DNA of 64,000 nucleotides from contig NC_063021.1 in assembly GCF_020509005.1 (NCBI RefSeq), forward strand, positions 1,116,001 to 1,180,000, given 5' to 3'. Below the pieces are notes generated by a model, which saw nothing but the letters and a program-made list of their open reading frames with translations, was not told the DNA's origin and ran no database searches. The stretch comes from Fulvia fulva. Taxonomy: Eukaryota > Ascomycota > Dothideomycetes > Mycosphaerellales > Mycosphaerellaceae. This document shows, piece after piece, positions 52,246-63,290 of this stretch. The translations under genes were made by a program, and so were the position numbers. The number at the start of each line of letters is the position of its first letter. Position 1 is the first letter of the stretch.

Positions 52246-54569
52246 ATGATTCAACAAAGTTCGCCACCAGACGCGCAGCCGCCATTTCCATACAACTTCG
52301 GCCAGAGCCCATCGACTCGCAGGCATAGCAGCGCTCCAAGGACAGATAGCACGCTAGACAGTATGGAGGAGTTGGGCTACGACCAAGTCATGGCAGAGGT
52401 AGGAATCACGATCGCAATCCGGGTGATAACGCTTGCTAACAGCGTATCGTGTACAAGTTAGATGATTTCTATGGCTCATCTCCTCTATCATTGTCTCCCG
52501 CAGCGCCTTACGATAGCAACAACAATAAGCACACCGACCTCAAGCGAAACTCCAAAGGCCACGAAATGCTCCTCGATGCGCCTCTCTCCCCGGTCGAGAT
52601 ACCAGCGACTAGAGCAGCTTTACCTGATCACGAGCTACGCGAATCTCCGGAGCTCGCCGAATTGCAGAGCAACCCATGGACGGAAAAGCCCCAAGGACCG
52701 CAGGAGTTCGATTTACCAGATGCACTGCCCATGGCAGTTGCGGAAGACATCCCTGAGGAAGACACATTGAAGCTGACGCCACAGCCACCAGACCTGAGCT
52801 TCCTCATACACACAACACTCTCTCCTGGCGTGAGTCAAGTCATCCGAAACAGTCATGAACAAGAGCTGTCAGAGTTGCCACAAACACTGCAGGATCAGTC
52901 ACCGATACTGGAGAACACTCAAAACATTCCAGACGCCTCATGCCCAGAGCCAGAACCCGAGCAAGAGACGTCGGCATTCATCGTCGACGGCAAGGCAGCA
53001 GACGAGCCACCAGTCGAGTCTGCAGAATCTTGGCCATCATCGTCACCACCATCAGAACCAACTTCGCAAGAAGAACAGCAACCTACCGATAACGTGCAGG
53101 AAAATCACGTGGCACCTATGCGATCTGAGCTGGAGCTTCCCAACATCAATAGGGTGTATGCAGTTCCAAGACTCGAAGATGAGACCCAGGTCACTCCAGG
53201 TGCTTCTCTGCCACGCAATGCCGAACTCCCGGGTTTGGGAGAGCAAGAGACGCTACCCAGTCTGCATAACTTCGAATACTCCGGCTCCGCGCCACAGCTG
53301 CCGACATACGTACCTTCGAACATGATGTTACAGGCAGCCTCAGAGGTTCTACCACCGCATGCCACGCCAATCGCAGCCTCCAGCAGCCATAGGTCAGAGT
53401 TACATGCTGAGATGCGAGCAGAGGAAGATGCAGCAAGCTCCCCGATACGCCCTGCGCCCGTTTCAGCATTCAGAGATCGTCTCAACAGTACCCCTGGGCA
53501 GCTTGCTCAGTCCAGTCCATCTTTAGAGTGGTCTTTGGACAGGTACGGCAATATTCTGTTCGAGGAAGAGGAGTCCGACGAGGAGTCTGGAACGGAGCTG
53601 CCAAAGCCGAAAGAGACTTCGCCAGAAGATAGCGCCATCGAAGTCGCAAAAGCACCTCCCCGAAGACGAATTCAGCCTAGCAAAGTGCGCGTGGATCCCA
53701 ACAAGCCACATTGGGCTCAACTCAAGAAGCCTGTAGCTAAGAAGCCCCCTCCAAGGATCAAACAAGTGCCTGTGCAGAGAACAGTACCATCGCCACCTGC
53801 ACCCGGGTTCAGATTTCCGCCAGCGCCAACCGTGTCAACTAGAGCAAGCGCAGCTCCAAACGGAGAGCCCAGACCCACACGAAGCATCAAACTCGAGGAA
53901 ACAGGGTCTTCACTGAGCGACTCATCATCGAGAAGCCCATCGCCGCCAGCAGACGACAGAGCCAGCATACCGTACGGCCATCACGCCGCTCCTTTCCCTC
54001 CGTCCCGTCCACCTCAGCCCCCACAATACACACGCGCTCCATCAGCGCGACTTCAGCTCCAGCAAAAGCCCAGACCCAAGCCAGCCAAGACCCGCAAACC
54101 GCACCAAAACCTCCTCGCAAGCATGGTCCCACCCGAATTCGACAACACCGGCGGCTCCTTCGTCGAGAAAGCTCTGCACGAGAACGAAGTCACCATGGAC
54201 GGCTCACCACCACCTCCCGGCCAGCAAGGCAAAGTCTCGCGGAAGCGTGCGTACGCCCCCGAGGACGACGAGATCGCCTACGACGAGGAAGGCCACATCA
54301 TCACAGCACCAAGAAGACCAGTCAGAGTGCCGGTGCCAGTGCCAGCGCCAAAGCGCGTCAAGACCGAGGTGAAGCCGAGAGTTCAGCCCAAGGCGCCGAT
54401 GAATAAGGAGTTGATGAGTATTGTGGGCGCGACTGTTATGGCGGATATGCAGCCTAACAGTCCGAGGAAGACGAGGAATCAGAAGAGGGAGATGGATGCG
54501 GTGGCGCCGAATGCGAGTGCGGCGGCGAAGAGGAGACATACGAAGCAGGGGAAACTTATTGCGGGATGA
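52246..54569 (+). CDS. Large disordered protein of unknown function, 759 aa
   Basis: Exons 52246-52398 and 52443-54569 are joined by a short 44-nt GTAGGA...ACAG intron. The frame is confirmed by MEELGYDQVMAERIVYKLDD across the junction. Most of the protein is Pro/Glu/Ser/Gln-rich and disordered. Conserved-looking islands are SLEWSLDRYGNILFEEEE (about 410), RVDPNKPHWAQLKKP (about 470), HQNLLASMVPPEFDNTGGSF (about 610) and KRAYAPEDDEIAYDEEGHII (about 650). A basic, Lys/Arg-rich C-terminus (PKRVKTEVKPR, AAAKRRHTKQGK) suggests nuclear localisation. Domain families are not recognised. A chromatin or cell-cycle scaffold role would be guesswork. Confidence 0.75.
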
Positions 54570-54721
54570 TGGATGGGTTTGGGGGTAGGTTTGGTTGGAG
54601 TGCTGCTTGTGGGAGGAGTTCTGAGGGCGCTGAAGGTTTGGAGGGTGGGATGGATAATGGTTTGAACATTGAGCTTGGCTTTTTCGTCTATGGTCTGTCT
54701 ATACAATGGCTTGGTCTGATA

Positions 54722-56806
54722 TCAGCCTTTGGCGAAGCTCCACAGATGGATAGCATTCGCCAAGAAAAGCAGCAGCGCTGTCTTCACCAGGTCCGCTCTC
54801 ACGAAGCTACGTGGACGTAGCACGTCAAAGGTCTTCGCACTGTCCGCGAAGCACATCGCCGCGATGATTAAGCTCGCACGCAGGATCCAGTCCCCTAAAG
54901 CCACGAATGGCGGAAATCCAAAGGCGACACGTTCGGCCATGAAGAGCTTGACTGCGATCCGGCGGTAGGCGTCGTCCTCGGTGCTCGTCCGCTGGGCGTA
55001 GCGGTCGAGTTCTGAGAAGTGGAAGGATCGTATGTCCACGATGTCGGAGTTGGGATCGTGGTTACTGGGGTTGCTGGGGTAGCTGGCGGCTGCAGGTGGG
55101 CATCGCAACCTCTTCAGTACGTTCCAGCGGAGGTTGTCTGCGATGCCAAGGCTGTTGTTCTGTCCTTCTAATCGAGCGGCATCTTTCAGTGCACTTAGCA
55201 ATGCAGGAAGCGACTGGGCGCCTTCGATGGAGACGGTGCGGTTCTTGTCATCGGTCGCCAGGCATTCCCGATCAAAAGCCTCTTTCGCATGGGCATAGTG
55301 CACAAAGCGACTGTAGAACGCTGGTGAGAGGACCTTAATCGTAAGCGTACTCTTGTGATCTTCTCCGTAGGTAAAACATGGGGAGTACAGCACAATCTCT
55401 CCACCCTCGCTGTGCGCCGGCTCGTAGATGACTCGCAGCGCTTTGTCGGTATTCTCCACGGCATCCGTTAGAAACGCTCGGAAGACTTCTTCAAGCACGA
55501 CCTCGTCGTCTGTGTAGGACCTTCCGATGCTACCTTGAGCGGTCTCCGGTCTGTACCAGACGTGAAGTTTCCGGCGGAAGAAGAGTTTCTGTGCTTCCCA
55601 GACTATTCGTGGGAATGTGAGGAGGCCGACCCACCACCAGGATAGGATGAATTGAGTGAGCTGGAAGGTGGATACTGCGGTGGGTGAGATTGGCGTGCCC
55701 TGTGACCAGACGCGTGCGATGAGTTTCGGGTGGTCTTTCGAAGACCGTAGAACGATTGTGTTGTCAATGGCCAGATGACCTGTTTCTTGGAACGCGATGA
55801 GGGGATCCTTCGCTGTGAGAGAGTAGGACCCTTTCCGACTGTTGAACGGGGACACATGGAAGTCCTTACTCCAAGTGTCGGTGAAAGTGATGGCCTCGGT
55901 GTCGGAAGGTGAGTTCTTCTCGAGCTCGTCGTCCTTGGTCTTGTCGGCCTCAAGCAGATACATTCTCCTTTCGTCAAAAGTGTTGTTGACTTCAAGTATC
56001 ATGTATCGCAGGTGCGTATCCGAATCGTAGAGGTACCAGAACGACACAGGATTGAAACTGTAGCCCAGAAATCGCGGCGCCGTGACGAGGTAGGCAAAGG
56101 CATAGTCCCGATCGGTCACGCCTCGTGTGTGGAGATAGCGCTTGAGCCTCTCACCGAGTGCTGCTTGATCGTGACCGCGGTTGAGGTAGTGCTTGGAATG
56201 TATGTCGAACCATGCCGGCTTCGGACTGTCTACAGACAGTACGCTACCAATGCGGCCCTCAAGTCCGACAGGAATACCAGCGAACAGGTAAGAGTAGGAA
56301 AAGGTATGCTTCTCGGGGAACATACGAGAGTGACTGGTCCGACTCGTGATCAACAAGGGCGGGAGGAGTGCTTCCTCGATGCTTTGCACACGAACAGGCG
56401 TGATTTGCTCGGCCGCTTTGAGCTGTTGACCGCGATGTACAATCAGCCCGGCGAGAACAGCACAAGCAGCAAGTAAAGGAAAGACTTGGAGGTAGACGTT
56501 GAGTGTTTCACTCGTCGGATTGAGCCATTCCGCTAGGTCTCGGAAAGTGTATAGCCTCCACGCTCCAGTCAGTAAGGAATAGATGCTGTGTAAGAAGAGG
56601 GCGAGGTAGAGATCTTGCACCCAGATGGCATCGTCTAGGAAGATTCGGAGTAGCCAAAGTGGTTGGAACAGCAGTATCCGAGCAGCAAATGTGCGGTGTG
56701 GGTGTGTGAATATGCTCCAGAAAAGGGTTGACGTGGCCCACAGACATGCCAGGACTGTGGCTATGGGAATTTCGTTCACTTCGGCGGCGACGACGTCGGT
56801 GCCCAT
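54722..56806 (-). CDS. DUF1365-domain membrane protein, 694 aa
   Basis: A single exon. Three or four hydrophobic segments occur in the first 130 residues and again at the C-terminus. The DUF1365 domain runs from about 150 to 470, with LLITSRTSHSRMFPEKHTF, FAYLVTAPRFLGYSFNPVSF, YLYDSDTHLRYMILEVNNTF, KDFHVSPFNSRKGSYSL and RVIYEPAHSEGGEIVLYSP. DUF1365 proteins are known from bacteria and fungi; in bacteria they often lie beside cyclopropane-fatty-acid-synthase-like genes, suggesting a lipid-related role that is not proven. The basic stretch KLFFRRKLHVWYRPE follows a hydrophobic helix (about 390-415). The start at 56806 directly precedes the first helix region and no intron is needed. Confidence 0.82.
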   Translation of the reverse strand: MGTDVVAAEVNEIPIATVLACLWATSTLFWSIFTHPHRTFAARILLFQPLWLLRIFLDDAIWVQDLYLALFLHSIYSLLTGAWRLYTFRDLAEWLNPTSETLNVYLQVFPLLAACAVLAGLIVHRGQQLKAAEQITPVRVQSIEEALLPPLLITSRTSHSRMFPEKHTFSYSYLFAGIPVGLEGRIGSVLSVDSPKPAWFDIHSKHYLNRGHDQAALGERLKRYLHTRGVTDRDYAFAYLVTAPRFLGYSFNPVSFWYLYDSDTHLRYMILEVNNTFDERRMYLLEADKTKDDELEKNSPSDTEAITFTDTWSKDFHVSPFNSRKGSYSLTAKDPLIAFQETGHLAIDNTIVLRSSKDHPKLIARVWSQGTPISPTAVSTFQLTQFILSWWWVGLLTFPRIVWEAQKLFFRRKLHVWYRPETAQGSIGRSYTDDEVVLEEVFRAFLTDAVENTDKALRVIYEPAHSEGGEIVLYSPCFTYGEDHKSTLTIKVLSPAFYSRFVHYAHAKEAFDRECLATDDKNRTVSIEGAQSLPALLSALKDAARLEGQNNSLGIADNLRWNVLKRLRCPPAAASYPSNPSNHDPNSDIVDIRSFHFSELDRYAQRTSTEDDAYRRIAVKLFMAERVAFGFPPFVALGDWILRASLIIAAMCFADSAKTFDVLRPRSFVRADLVKTALLLFLANAIHLWSFAKG

Positions 56807-58032
56807 CCTCGCCTCAAGCGCTTGTCACCGCAGCAGCCGGCAAGGCGTTGATATTGAATTCGACATGATGTGTCAGCGACGATGATGGTGTTGTCGTCGG
56901 GCAGTGACAGTTAGTTGGTGGACTGGTGGTGCGAGATGCGTCCCGTGGCGGTCCCGGAAGCCGTTCTGGAGAGTTGCCGAAGGCAGTCCATCCTCCCCGG
57001 AGACCAACTGCATACAGTACGACTATCATGCTGATCGTGCAAGATTAGCCATCACAAGGGGTGCAACATGGCGCTTACAGTCGCACGGGCGCGGGTCAAG
57101 CAGCGGTGCACCACCTGCAACGAGCGACACACTTTGCGGCCGACAAGATGAGAGCGGCCTCCTGCTTCCACCGCACTTCCGCGGAAAGCCTTTTGTATAA
57201 CTACATAGTTATAAAATACAGCTTCTTTTTCGAGACGAACTCAAAACAGGGGGTTGCCTTGCTACGGAGTGCATGCAATTTGGGCAATAGTCAATACATG
57301 CTGAGAGCAGGCTTGTGTGCTCGCTGACAGATGGGACCTAGCGAGAGAGACTGGAAGCATACGCTTGGCCATGTGCAGCTCCCACGACATCAGAGGGATG
57401 GAACGTTAACAGGTCGTGAATAGGGTCCAACAACAACACACCGCGAACCGCAGACCGGCATACTCGGTTGTGTCTGCCGAGTCAGACAGCCAGAATCATA
57501 TCCGTCATCTACCTGGAACACACGAATACGATACGGTGCATGCTCCCGATGACTTGAGCACCAGGTCACGACAAGGATGGCCTTCTGCGCACTGCCATCC
57601 TCGACAAGCAGCACTCTCGGTGCATTGATCCAGACTCACCCAAGACATCACCCGCCATGGCTGCTTCAATATGTCGAAGGTGCACAGTCCAACATTTTTC
57701 GGCAAAGAGTTTGTTTCCCTTGCTGCATTGCCACGCGCTTGTCTTCGTCCTTTCTAGCACGGAGTTGAGGTGCTCCAAGACTTCCAAGTGCACAATCCTT
57801 CCCAGCTAATCTAACGACTCAAAGTTATATCGCACGCGAACATACCACATCCTTGCCGTGCACATTCTCTCTGTATCCTCAAGACAGCAGGCGTCGGTCT
57901 TCTCGATGCTCCACGCCGCCATTTTCAGACTTCACGTCGCTCACTAACCACAACATCTACCATTATTTTCGCTTCAATTCCAGGCTTTTTGACTAATACG
58001 TTTTTTTGATACCCGCCTTTCACTCAACAATC
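56807..58032. promoter_or_regulatory. Divergent intergenic region with a short palindrome
   Basis: 1.2 kb between the DUF1365 gene (leftward) and the sedolisin gene (rightward). An AT-rich patch at 57190-57230 holds an 18-bp near-perfect palindrome at 57196-57213 (TATAACTA-CA-TAGTTATA). A pyrimidine-rich stretch (TTTTTTGATACCCGCC) precedes the sedolisin start. No gene supportable. Confidence 0.5.
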
Positions 58033-59938
58033 ATGCGACTGTACCATCTGTTCGCCCTTGTGGGCGCAGTTGACGCTCTCGTGATGGAGTCTCTTGAAGA
58101 TGTGCCTGAGGGCTGGAAGCGGGTTGGGTACCCGTTTCCAGATGACAAAGTTTCCTTACGAATCGCCATGAATTCCCCTGGCCAGAGCTTGTTCGAACAA
58201 ACACTACTCGATATCTCATCGCCAGATCATTCGAGCTATGGCCGGCATGTCAAGCGCGATGAGCTGAAGCAAATGCTGAGACCGACTTCCGAAGCGACGG
58301 CAGCTGTCACTAGCTGGCTGAGGCAAGCCGGCGTTAGCAAAGACAGCATTGTGGATGATGGAGATTGGATCAATTTCGTCGCATGCGTCGAAGTTGCAGA
58401 GAGACTGCTCGACACAACATTCGAGATGTACCAAGCTAGAGGGGGCCTCGATAAGATCCGGACTTTACGCTACTCAGTTCCAACAGAGCTCTTTGGGTAA
58501 GTCTAAGCAAGCCATGGAAAGAGACAAGACAAGTCTGACCGGATTCAGCTTCATCGACATGATACAACCGACGACGCGCTTCGGAGAATTGAAAGAACAA
58601 GGCGAAGCAATTCACGACAGCGAGACTATGGGACAAGCACCTGCTTTCAAATCGAGCCTACAAGGTGATGCATTGAAAGCTCAAGTCACGCCAGCTCGGC
58701 AACAGGCTGGTCTTACTGCAGACGGTACCGAGACCCAACAGAACGGATGCATAGGTTCAGCCACACCCGCCTGCATTCGAGGACTCTACAGGATGCCTGC
58801 CTATCCGGACGAAAACATCATCGACAACACCACCAGTGGGTTCATGGCGTTCTCTAACTTTCTCGACCAGGTCCCTCGATATGAGGACCTGGATGCCTTC
58901 CAAGCTGAATATGCGCCTTACGCAATGGGCCTCAGCTTCTCAAGCGAAAGCATCAATGGCGCGGCCAACGATCAGAATGCCATCAAGAGCAACGAAGGCA
59001 ATCTCGATGCGCAGTACATGCAAGCTCTAGGATACCCCGTGCCAATGCACTCTTACATGACGCCTGGCATCGCTCCACATATCAAAGACCTTGATCAACC
59101 CACAGGCCCCGGAAACAACGAGCCCTACTTGGACTTTCTTACATACCTTCTGGCACAAGACGACCAGGACCTGCCGCACACCATCACAACGTCATATGGC
59201 GAGAACGAACAGTCCGTACCGATCCGATACCGCAGAAAGGTCTGCGATATGTTCGGACAGCTCGGTGCTCGTGGCGTGTCCGTTATCTTCGCCTCGGGAG
59301 ACACAGGCGTCTCGAGTGCCTGCCAGACCAACGATGATAATCCACGACCACGCTTCGTACCTACCTTCCCGGCGACGTGCCCGTGGGTCACGGCAGTTGG
59401 CGCGACCTATGGCTCCGAGGAAGGGGAGCAAGCCGCCTCTTTCTCGACTGGTGGCTTTTCGGAGTCGTTCCCGCGACCAGCGTGGCAATCCGACGCCGTA
59501 GAGACCTACCTCGAAGAACTCGGCGATCGCTGGGACGGCCTCTACAATCCGAACGGTCGCGCAACCCCAGACGTCGCCGCGCAAGGCTACCGCTTCCACA
59601 TCGTAGACAAGGGAAAGGAAAGTTTCATCACTGGCACCTCGGCTGCTGCACCCGTCTTTGGTGGCATCATCGCCTTGATCAATGCGAAGCGGATCCAGGC
59701 TGGGAAGTCTCCGCTTGGATACCTCAATCCTTGGATCTATAGTACGGGAAAGGACGCCTTGAATGATATCACTATGGGCGGTTCGACGGGATGTGATGGG
59801 ACGGGTTATTATACTAGTGGCGCTACGCCTTATATTCCTTATGCGAGTTGGAATGCCACGAAGGGGTGGGATGCGGTGACGGGGTGGGGGACGCCGGATT
59901 ATCCGAGTTTGTTGAGGTCGGCAATGGAGGCGCCGTGA
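58033..59938 (+). CDS. Sedolisin / tripeptidyl-peptidase, S53 family, secreted
   Basis: Exons 58033-58496 and 58549-59938 with a 52-nt GTAAGT...TTCAG intron; 617 aa. A signal peptide (MRLYHLFALVGAVDAL) leads to the S53 propeptide (about 20-215), with DVPEGWKRVGYP and SSYGRHVKRDELKQML. The catalytic domain shows EGNLDAQYMQALG (catalytic Glu and Asp), IFASGDTGVSSAC, FPATCPWVTAVGATYG and the nucleophile motif ITGTSAAAPVFGG. The calcium site lies in ALNDITMGGSTGCDGTGY, and the end is GWDAVTGWGTPDYPSLL. It is an acid-active serine-carboxyl protease secreted to degrade external protein. The second G-S of the usual SGTSASAP is changed (TGTSAAAP), but the nucleophile Ser is present. Confidence 0.92.
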
Positions 59939-61089
59939 TAGCTGCAGTTTGAATTCGTGGGTTTTGTGTCAGAGTGAATACACTTACAAAGCTCGAATTT
60001 CGATTATTAAGCGTAGCGACCGAGCGCTAGCCACACCGGAGTACGAGCTTGCGAGTACGTAGGTGAGGCGTCAGCGAGGGAGTGAAGCTCTATACCAGCC
60101 CTCAACTAGCCTTGGCGCCCGCTCTGATTGGTCAACTTTCAAGTTTGAGGATCACGTGACCTACCGCACTGTGCCTGATGGCGAACTCGCAAACATATAC
60201 TCGTCGCTAACGCCTATGTCGTTGTATAATAAGCACTGTACGTCGGGTAGCGGTAGCGTGGATCGCACGCTACTTTGTAGTCTAGAAGGGTTGGTAGAGA
60301 GCTCCACTCCGCTACGCTTACCTTTGGAGGTTCACAACCGCCAACAGCACATTTTTACCCTTCCATATGGAGTTATGATCATTTGGCCTGTAGGAGTCTG
60401 GTCTTGACTCCAGGGATCTCGACAACGTGGTCGCTTGTATGAGATCACCTGCGCTTCGCAAACATAGGAGGTAAATTCCTGGCTTGAGTTACAGTATTCA
60501 CCACACCGCAGTACCACCAATTCGCTAGCACTACAAGAACGCCATCCTGCCTCATGCCTCCACCTCCAGTCACCACATTGACACACTCACAAACACATCT
60601 TCACCAAGGGCCACCGATACCAAGCCATAAACAGCAATCACCAGCTCCACCAGAAACATGTCCGAAATTACGCGATTCCCAACTTCAAAGAGTCCGACCG
60701 TCAAGGTCACGGAGTGCTACAGCTGTAATGTATCCGTCGCTTCAGGATCATCACATTCGACTACTTGCTCCACCTGCTCAAGGTCCTCGGGATCATCATC
60801 TTCACAATCCTCTGGATCCTCCAGATCTTCCTCCTCTTCGGGGGATTTGGGTTTGGTTGTTACGCAGCAGACGACTGTCTGTGGATGGCGGGCTGGGAAG
60901 GGGTACACTACGAGGTAGAGACTGGGGGGACGTATCTTGCAACGGGGTAATTGTGAGTCTATACCCAAGTGGTTGAAGGGCGAAAGCTCATTATATCACA
61001 GAGGACTTCTCAAGGTGGATCGACACCGGGTGCTGTACTCATAATGTCGTATTTGCTCCTACGGCGTAGCTCAACAATCTGCAAGACCA
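59939..61089. other. Convergent intergenic region with a MITE-like element
   Basis: 1.15 kb between the sedolisin and alcohol dehydrogenase stops. It contains the inverted-repeat element at 60008-60320. A stretch at 60657-60960 is open in two overlapping frames, one Ser/Cys-rich (ATG 60658) and one hydrophobic (LLHLLKVLGIIIFTILWIL). No splice model reconciles them, so no gene is called. Confidence 0.5.
60008..60320. mobile_element. MITE-like element with 11-bp perfect terminal inverted repeats
   Basis: TAAGCGTAGCG at 60008-60018 is the exact reverse complement of CGCTACGCTTA at 60310-60320. Both outer ends are TA, as expected for the target duplication of Tc1/mariner-type elements (TA-AGCGTAGCG...CGCTACGCT-TA). 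The repeat weakens inside but similarity continues for about 10 bp. The 313-bp interior has no coding capacity. This is a non-autonomous DNA-transposon candidate. Confidence 0.6.
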
Positions 61090-62436
61090 CTAATACCTCG
61101 TCAAAGCCGGCGAGCCCTCACAAGGCGGCGCCGAAAACTTCGTCTGCACATAAACTTTCTGCATATGATCCTCCTTCTTCTCAAACTTGTAGTACACCTT
61201 CGCCAAATCCTCAATATCCACTCTGTGCGTCACCATCTTCAACGGATCAATCTCGCCACTCTGAATGCGCTTCAGCAGCTCCTCCCAGTACAGGTGCACG
61301 GGCGCCTGTCCGTTGCCGATGAACCTGATACCACGCTCCATGAGAGATCCAATGTTGAAGTTGTTGGTGTATCCAACGTAAACACCCGTGATGCCCACGC
61401 GACCGAAGTTCCGCACGGACTCGATCATCTCGTTGAGGATCTCGGAGGTGTCTGTTTCGAGGCCGAGGGTAATTTGTGCAGCGTGGAACCAGCCTTTAGG
61501 GTACTCTCCGGCAACACATTCGAGAGCGACGTCTGGGCCGCGGTTGTTGCACATTGCCTTTAGCTTCGAGACGACGGCTTTGGTGCCCTTTAGCTGCGAG
61601 AAGTCGACAGTTTCGACTCTGGGGTACTTCTCCTTCATGTAGTCCAGGCGCCAGTTGCTGTCGATGACAATGACTCGGCTTGCGCCGTGCAGGAAGGAGA
61701 ACTCTGCTGCCATCTGTCCGATTGGTCCCGCGCCCCATACGGCGACGACATCGCCTTCCTTCACGCCCGTGTCGACCACGCAGTTCCAGCTCGTTGAGAT
61801 TACGTCGGAGAGGTAGAGACCCTTCTCATCTGGCACATCGTCTGGCAGCTTGAGGAGGTTGACATCGCCATATGGTACACGGGTGTACTCTGCTTGGCCT
61901 CCAGCAAATCCTCCAGTGAAGTGGCTGTAGCCAAACATTCCTGCGGTTCGTCCTCCATACATGCCGTTCTCGATCGTGTTGGAATTCGTCTTCTCGCACT
62001 GCGAAGACAGCTTCTGCTCGCAGAAATAGCAGTCGCCACAGGCAATCTGGAAGCTCGCCACGACCCTGTCGCCCTTCTTCACGTTCGTCACAGCTGAGCC
62101 GACCGAGTCTACGACACCGCAGAACTCGTGGCCGAGGATATCTCCCTTCTCCAGCACGACGACACTTCCATGTAGGAGGTGAAGGTCACTGCCGCATACT
62201 GTGCTGCCTGTGATTTTGAGAATCACATCTTTGTCTTCGACGACTCTTGGCTTGGGGACTTCGATCATCTCGACTGTGTTCTTTCCCATCCAGGCCAATG
62301 CCTTCATCTTCTCGCCGCTTGGGTCGGCATACTTTTCGCGGTTTCGGTCTGGGTTGGTCAAGTTCTGCTCGGTGGTCGCATTGTCGCCGTGGCCGATGAC
62401 CTTCTCGAGCTGGGCTGCTGCTTGTGATAACGCCAT
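61090..62436 (-). CDS. Zinc-dependent alcohol dehydrogenase, MDR superfamily
   Basis: A single exon of 448 aa. After a ~45-residue N-terminal extension, the GroES-like domain starts at MKALAWMGKNTVEMIEVPKP. Catalytic zinc ligands lie in TVCGSDLHLLHG and GHEFCGVV. The structural zinc site is CGDCYFCEQKLSSQC (C-x2-C-x2-C-x7-C). The Rossmann motif is VVAVWGAGPIGQMAAEF, followed by VIVIDSNWRLDYMKEKYP. It resembles the long-chain MDR group related to glutathione-independent formaldehyde dehydrogenases and threonine-type dehydrogenases (about 390-450 aa). The substrate is uncertain. Start at 62436 (ATGGCG). It is convergent with the sedolisin gene. Confidence 0.9.
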   Translation of the reverse strand: MALSQAAAQLEKVIGHGDNATTEQNLTNPDRNREKYADPSGEKMKALAWMGKNTVEMIEVPKPRVVEDKDVILKITGSTVCGSDLHLLHGSVVVLEKGDILGHEFCGVVDSVGSAVTNVKKGDRVVASFQIACGDCYFCEQKLSSQCEKTNSNTIENGMYGGRTAGMFGYSHFTGGFAGGQAEYTRVPYGDVNLLKLPDDVPDEKGLYLSDVISTSWNCVVDTGVKEGDVVAVWGAGPIGQMAAEFSFLHGASRVIVIDSNWRLDYMKEKYPRVETVDFSQLKGTKAVVSKLKAMCNNRGPDVALECVAGEYPKGWFHAAQITLGLETDTSEILNEMIESVRNFGRVGITGVYVGYTNNFNIGSLMERGIRFIGNGQAPVHLYWEELLKRIQSGEIDPLKMVTHRVDIEDLAKVYYKFEKKEDHMQKVYVQTKFSAPPCEGSPALTRY

Positions 62437-63290
62437 GATTGCGGTTCAAATTGTGATTGTATTGAGTACAGAGGAAGGATTCCCAGATGTCTAGGCACTT
62501 GAGAATAGAGTGCACTCCTGACCTGTATGCCTTCATAACTACAACCACGAGAGATCTCTTCCCGTCGCGTACGCAACGTCATGATGAGGTGTGATGTGCT
62601 TCGCGTGTTGCCATGTGCTGGGAACGATTGCTCTCCGCGAATAATGTCCAAGCATGAGATGGAGACGGAACGTCACCATTCTGCTGCATCTCTTTCTTGC
62701 TCGGCAGTCGTGTCATGTCTTTGTTTTGCTGCCGGAAGGTGTGGCGTGCCATTTTGTGGAGGATGAGGTCAAGTTGGCTCGGGTGCGGACTTCCCTCCGA
62801 CTCACTGACAGGACGGTCATTTTCAGCCCCGTCGATGAGGCTGAACTCAGGCGCGATTGGCCGTGGACAAGGGAGAAGGGGAAATACACGAGGTGCGAGA
62901 AGGAATCGGTCTACTTTATATTCTGCTCGTGACGGCCATCAAGGTGGACCACATGAAGCGACACGGTCACGCATTGAGCAACCACAACCCCGTGTGGTTG
63001 TAGTAAATCACGCAGGGGAATGGCTGGCACGATCACCGAATGCCGTGGATGCCCGGCCTCCCACACGACTGTTTGCTGCAGACCGGCGGCAGTCGTCAGT
63101 TACGTGGACAATGACGACGACAGTTGCGTCTCGTAAGTGCTGCTCCATCACCAGCCTGCTCGTTCGTCACTGCGCGCATCAGTCTCGATGGAAAGAAATG
63201 TGGTGACTAGCAGCTCAGGTCAGAAGTTCTCATCATTGTTCGTGAAGGTCTGACGTAGAGTCGGCAACATGATCGGCCATGAAGATACCC
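62437..63290. other. Intergenic region, no supportable gene
   Basis: 854 bp between two leftward genes. A small inverted repeat (AACCACA-ACCCCG-TGTGGTT, about 62980-63000) could form a hairpin in the 3' flank of the symporter gene or its downstream neighbour's promoter. Open frames here carry no motif. Confidence 0.45.

Noticed and set aside
60658..60960. Possible small membrane protein (hydrophobic frame) overlapping a Ser/Cys-rich frame
   Set aside because: The hydrophobic frame has no ATG and a stop just upstream; the introns that would join it to the ATG frame are too short or out of phase.
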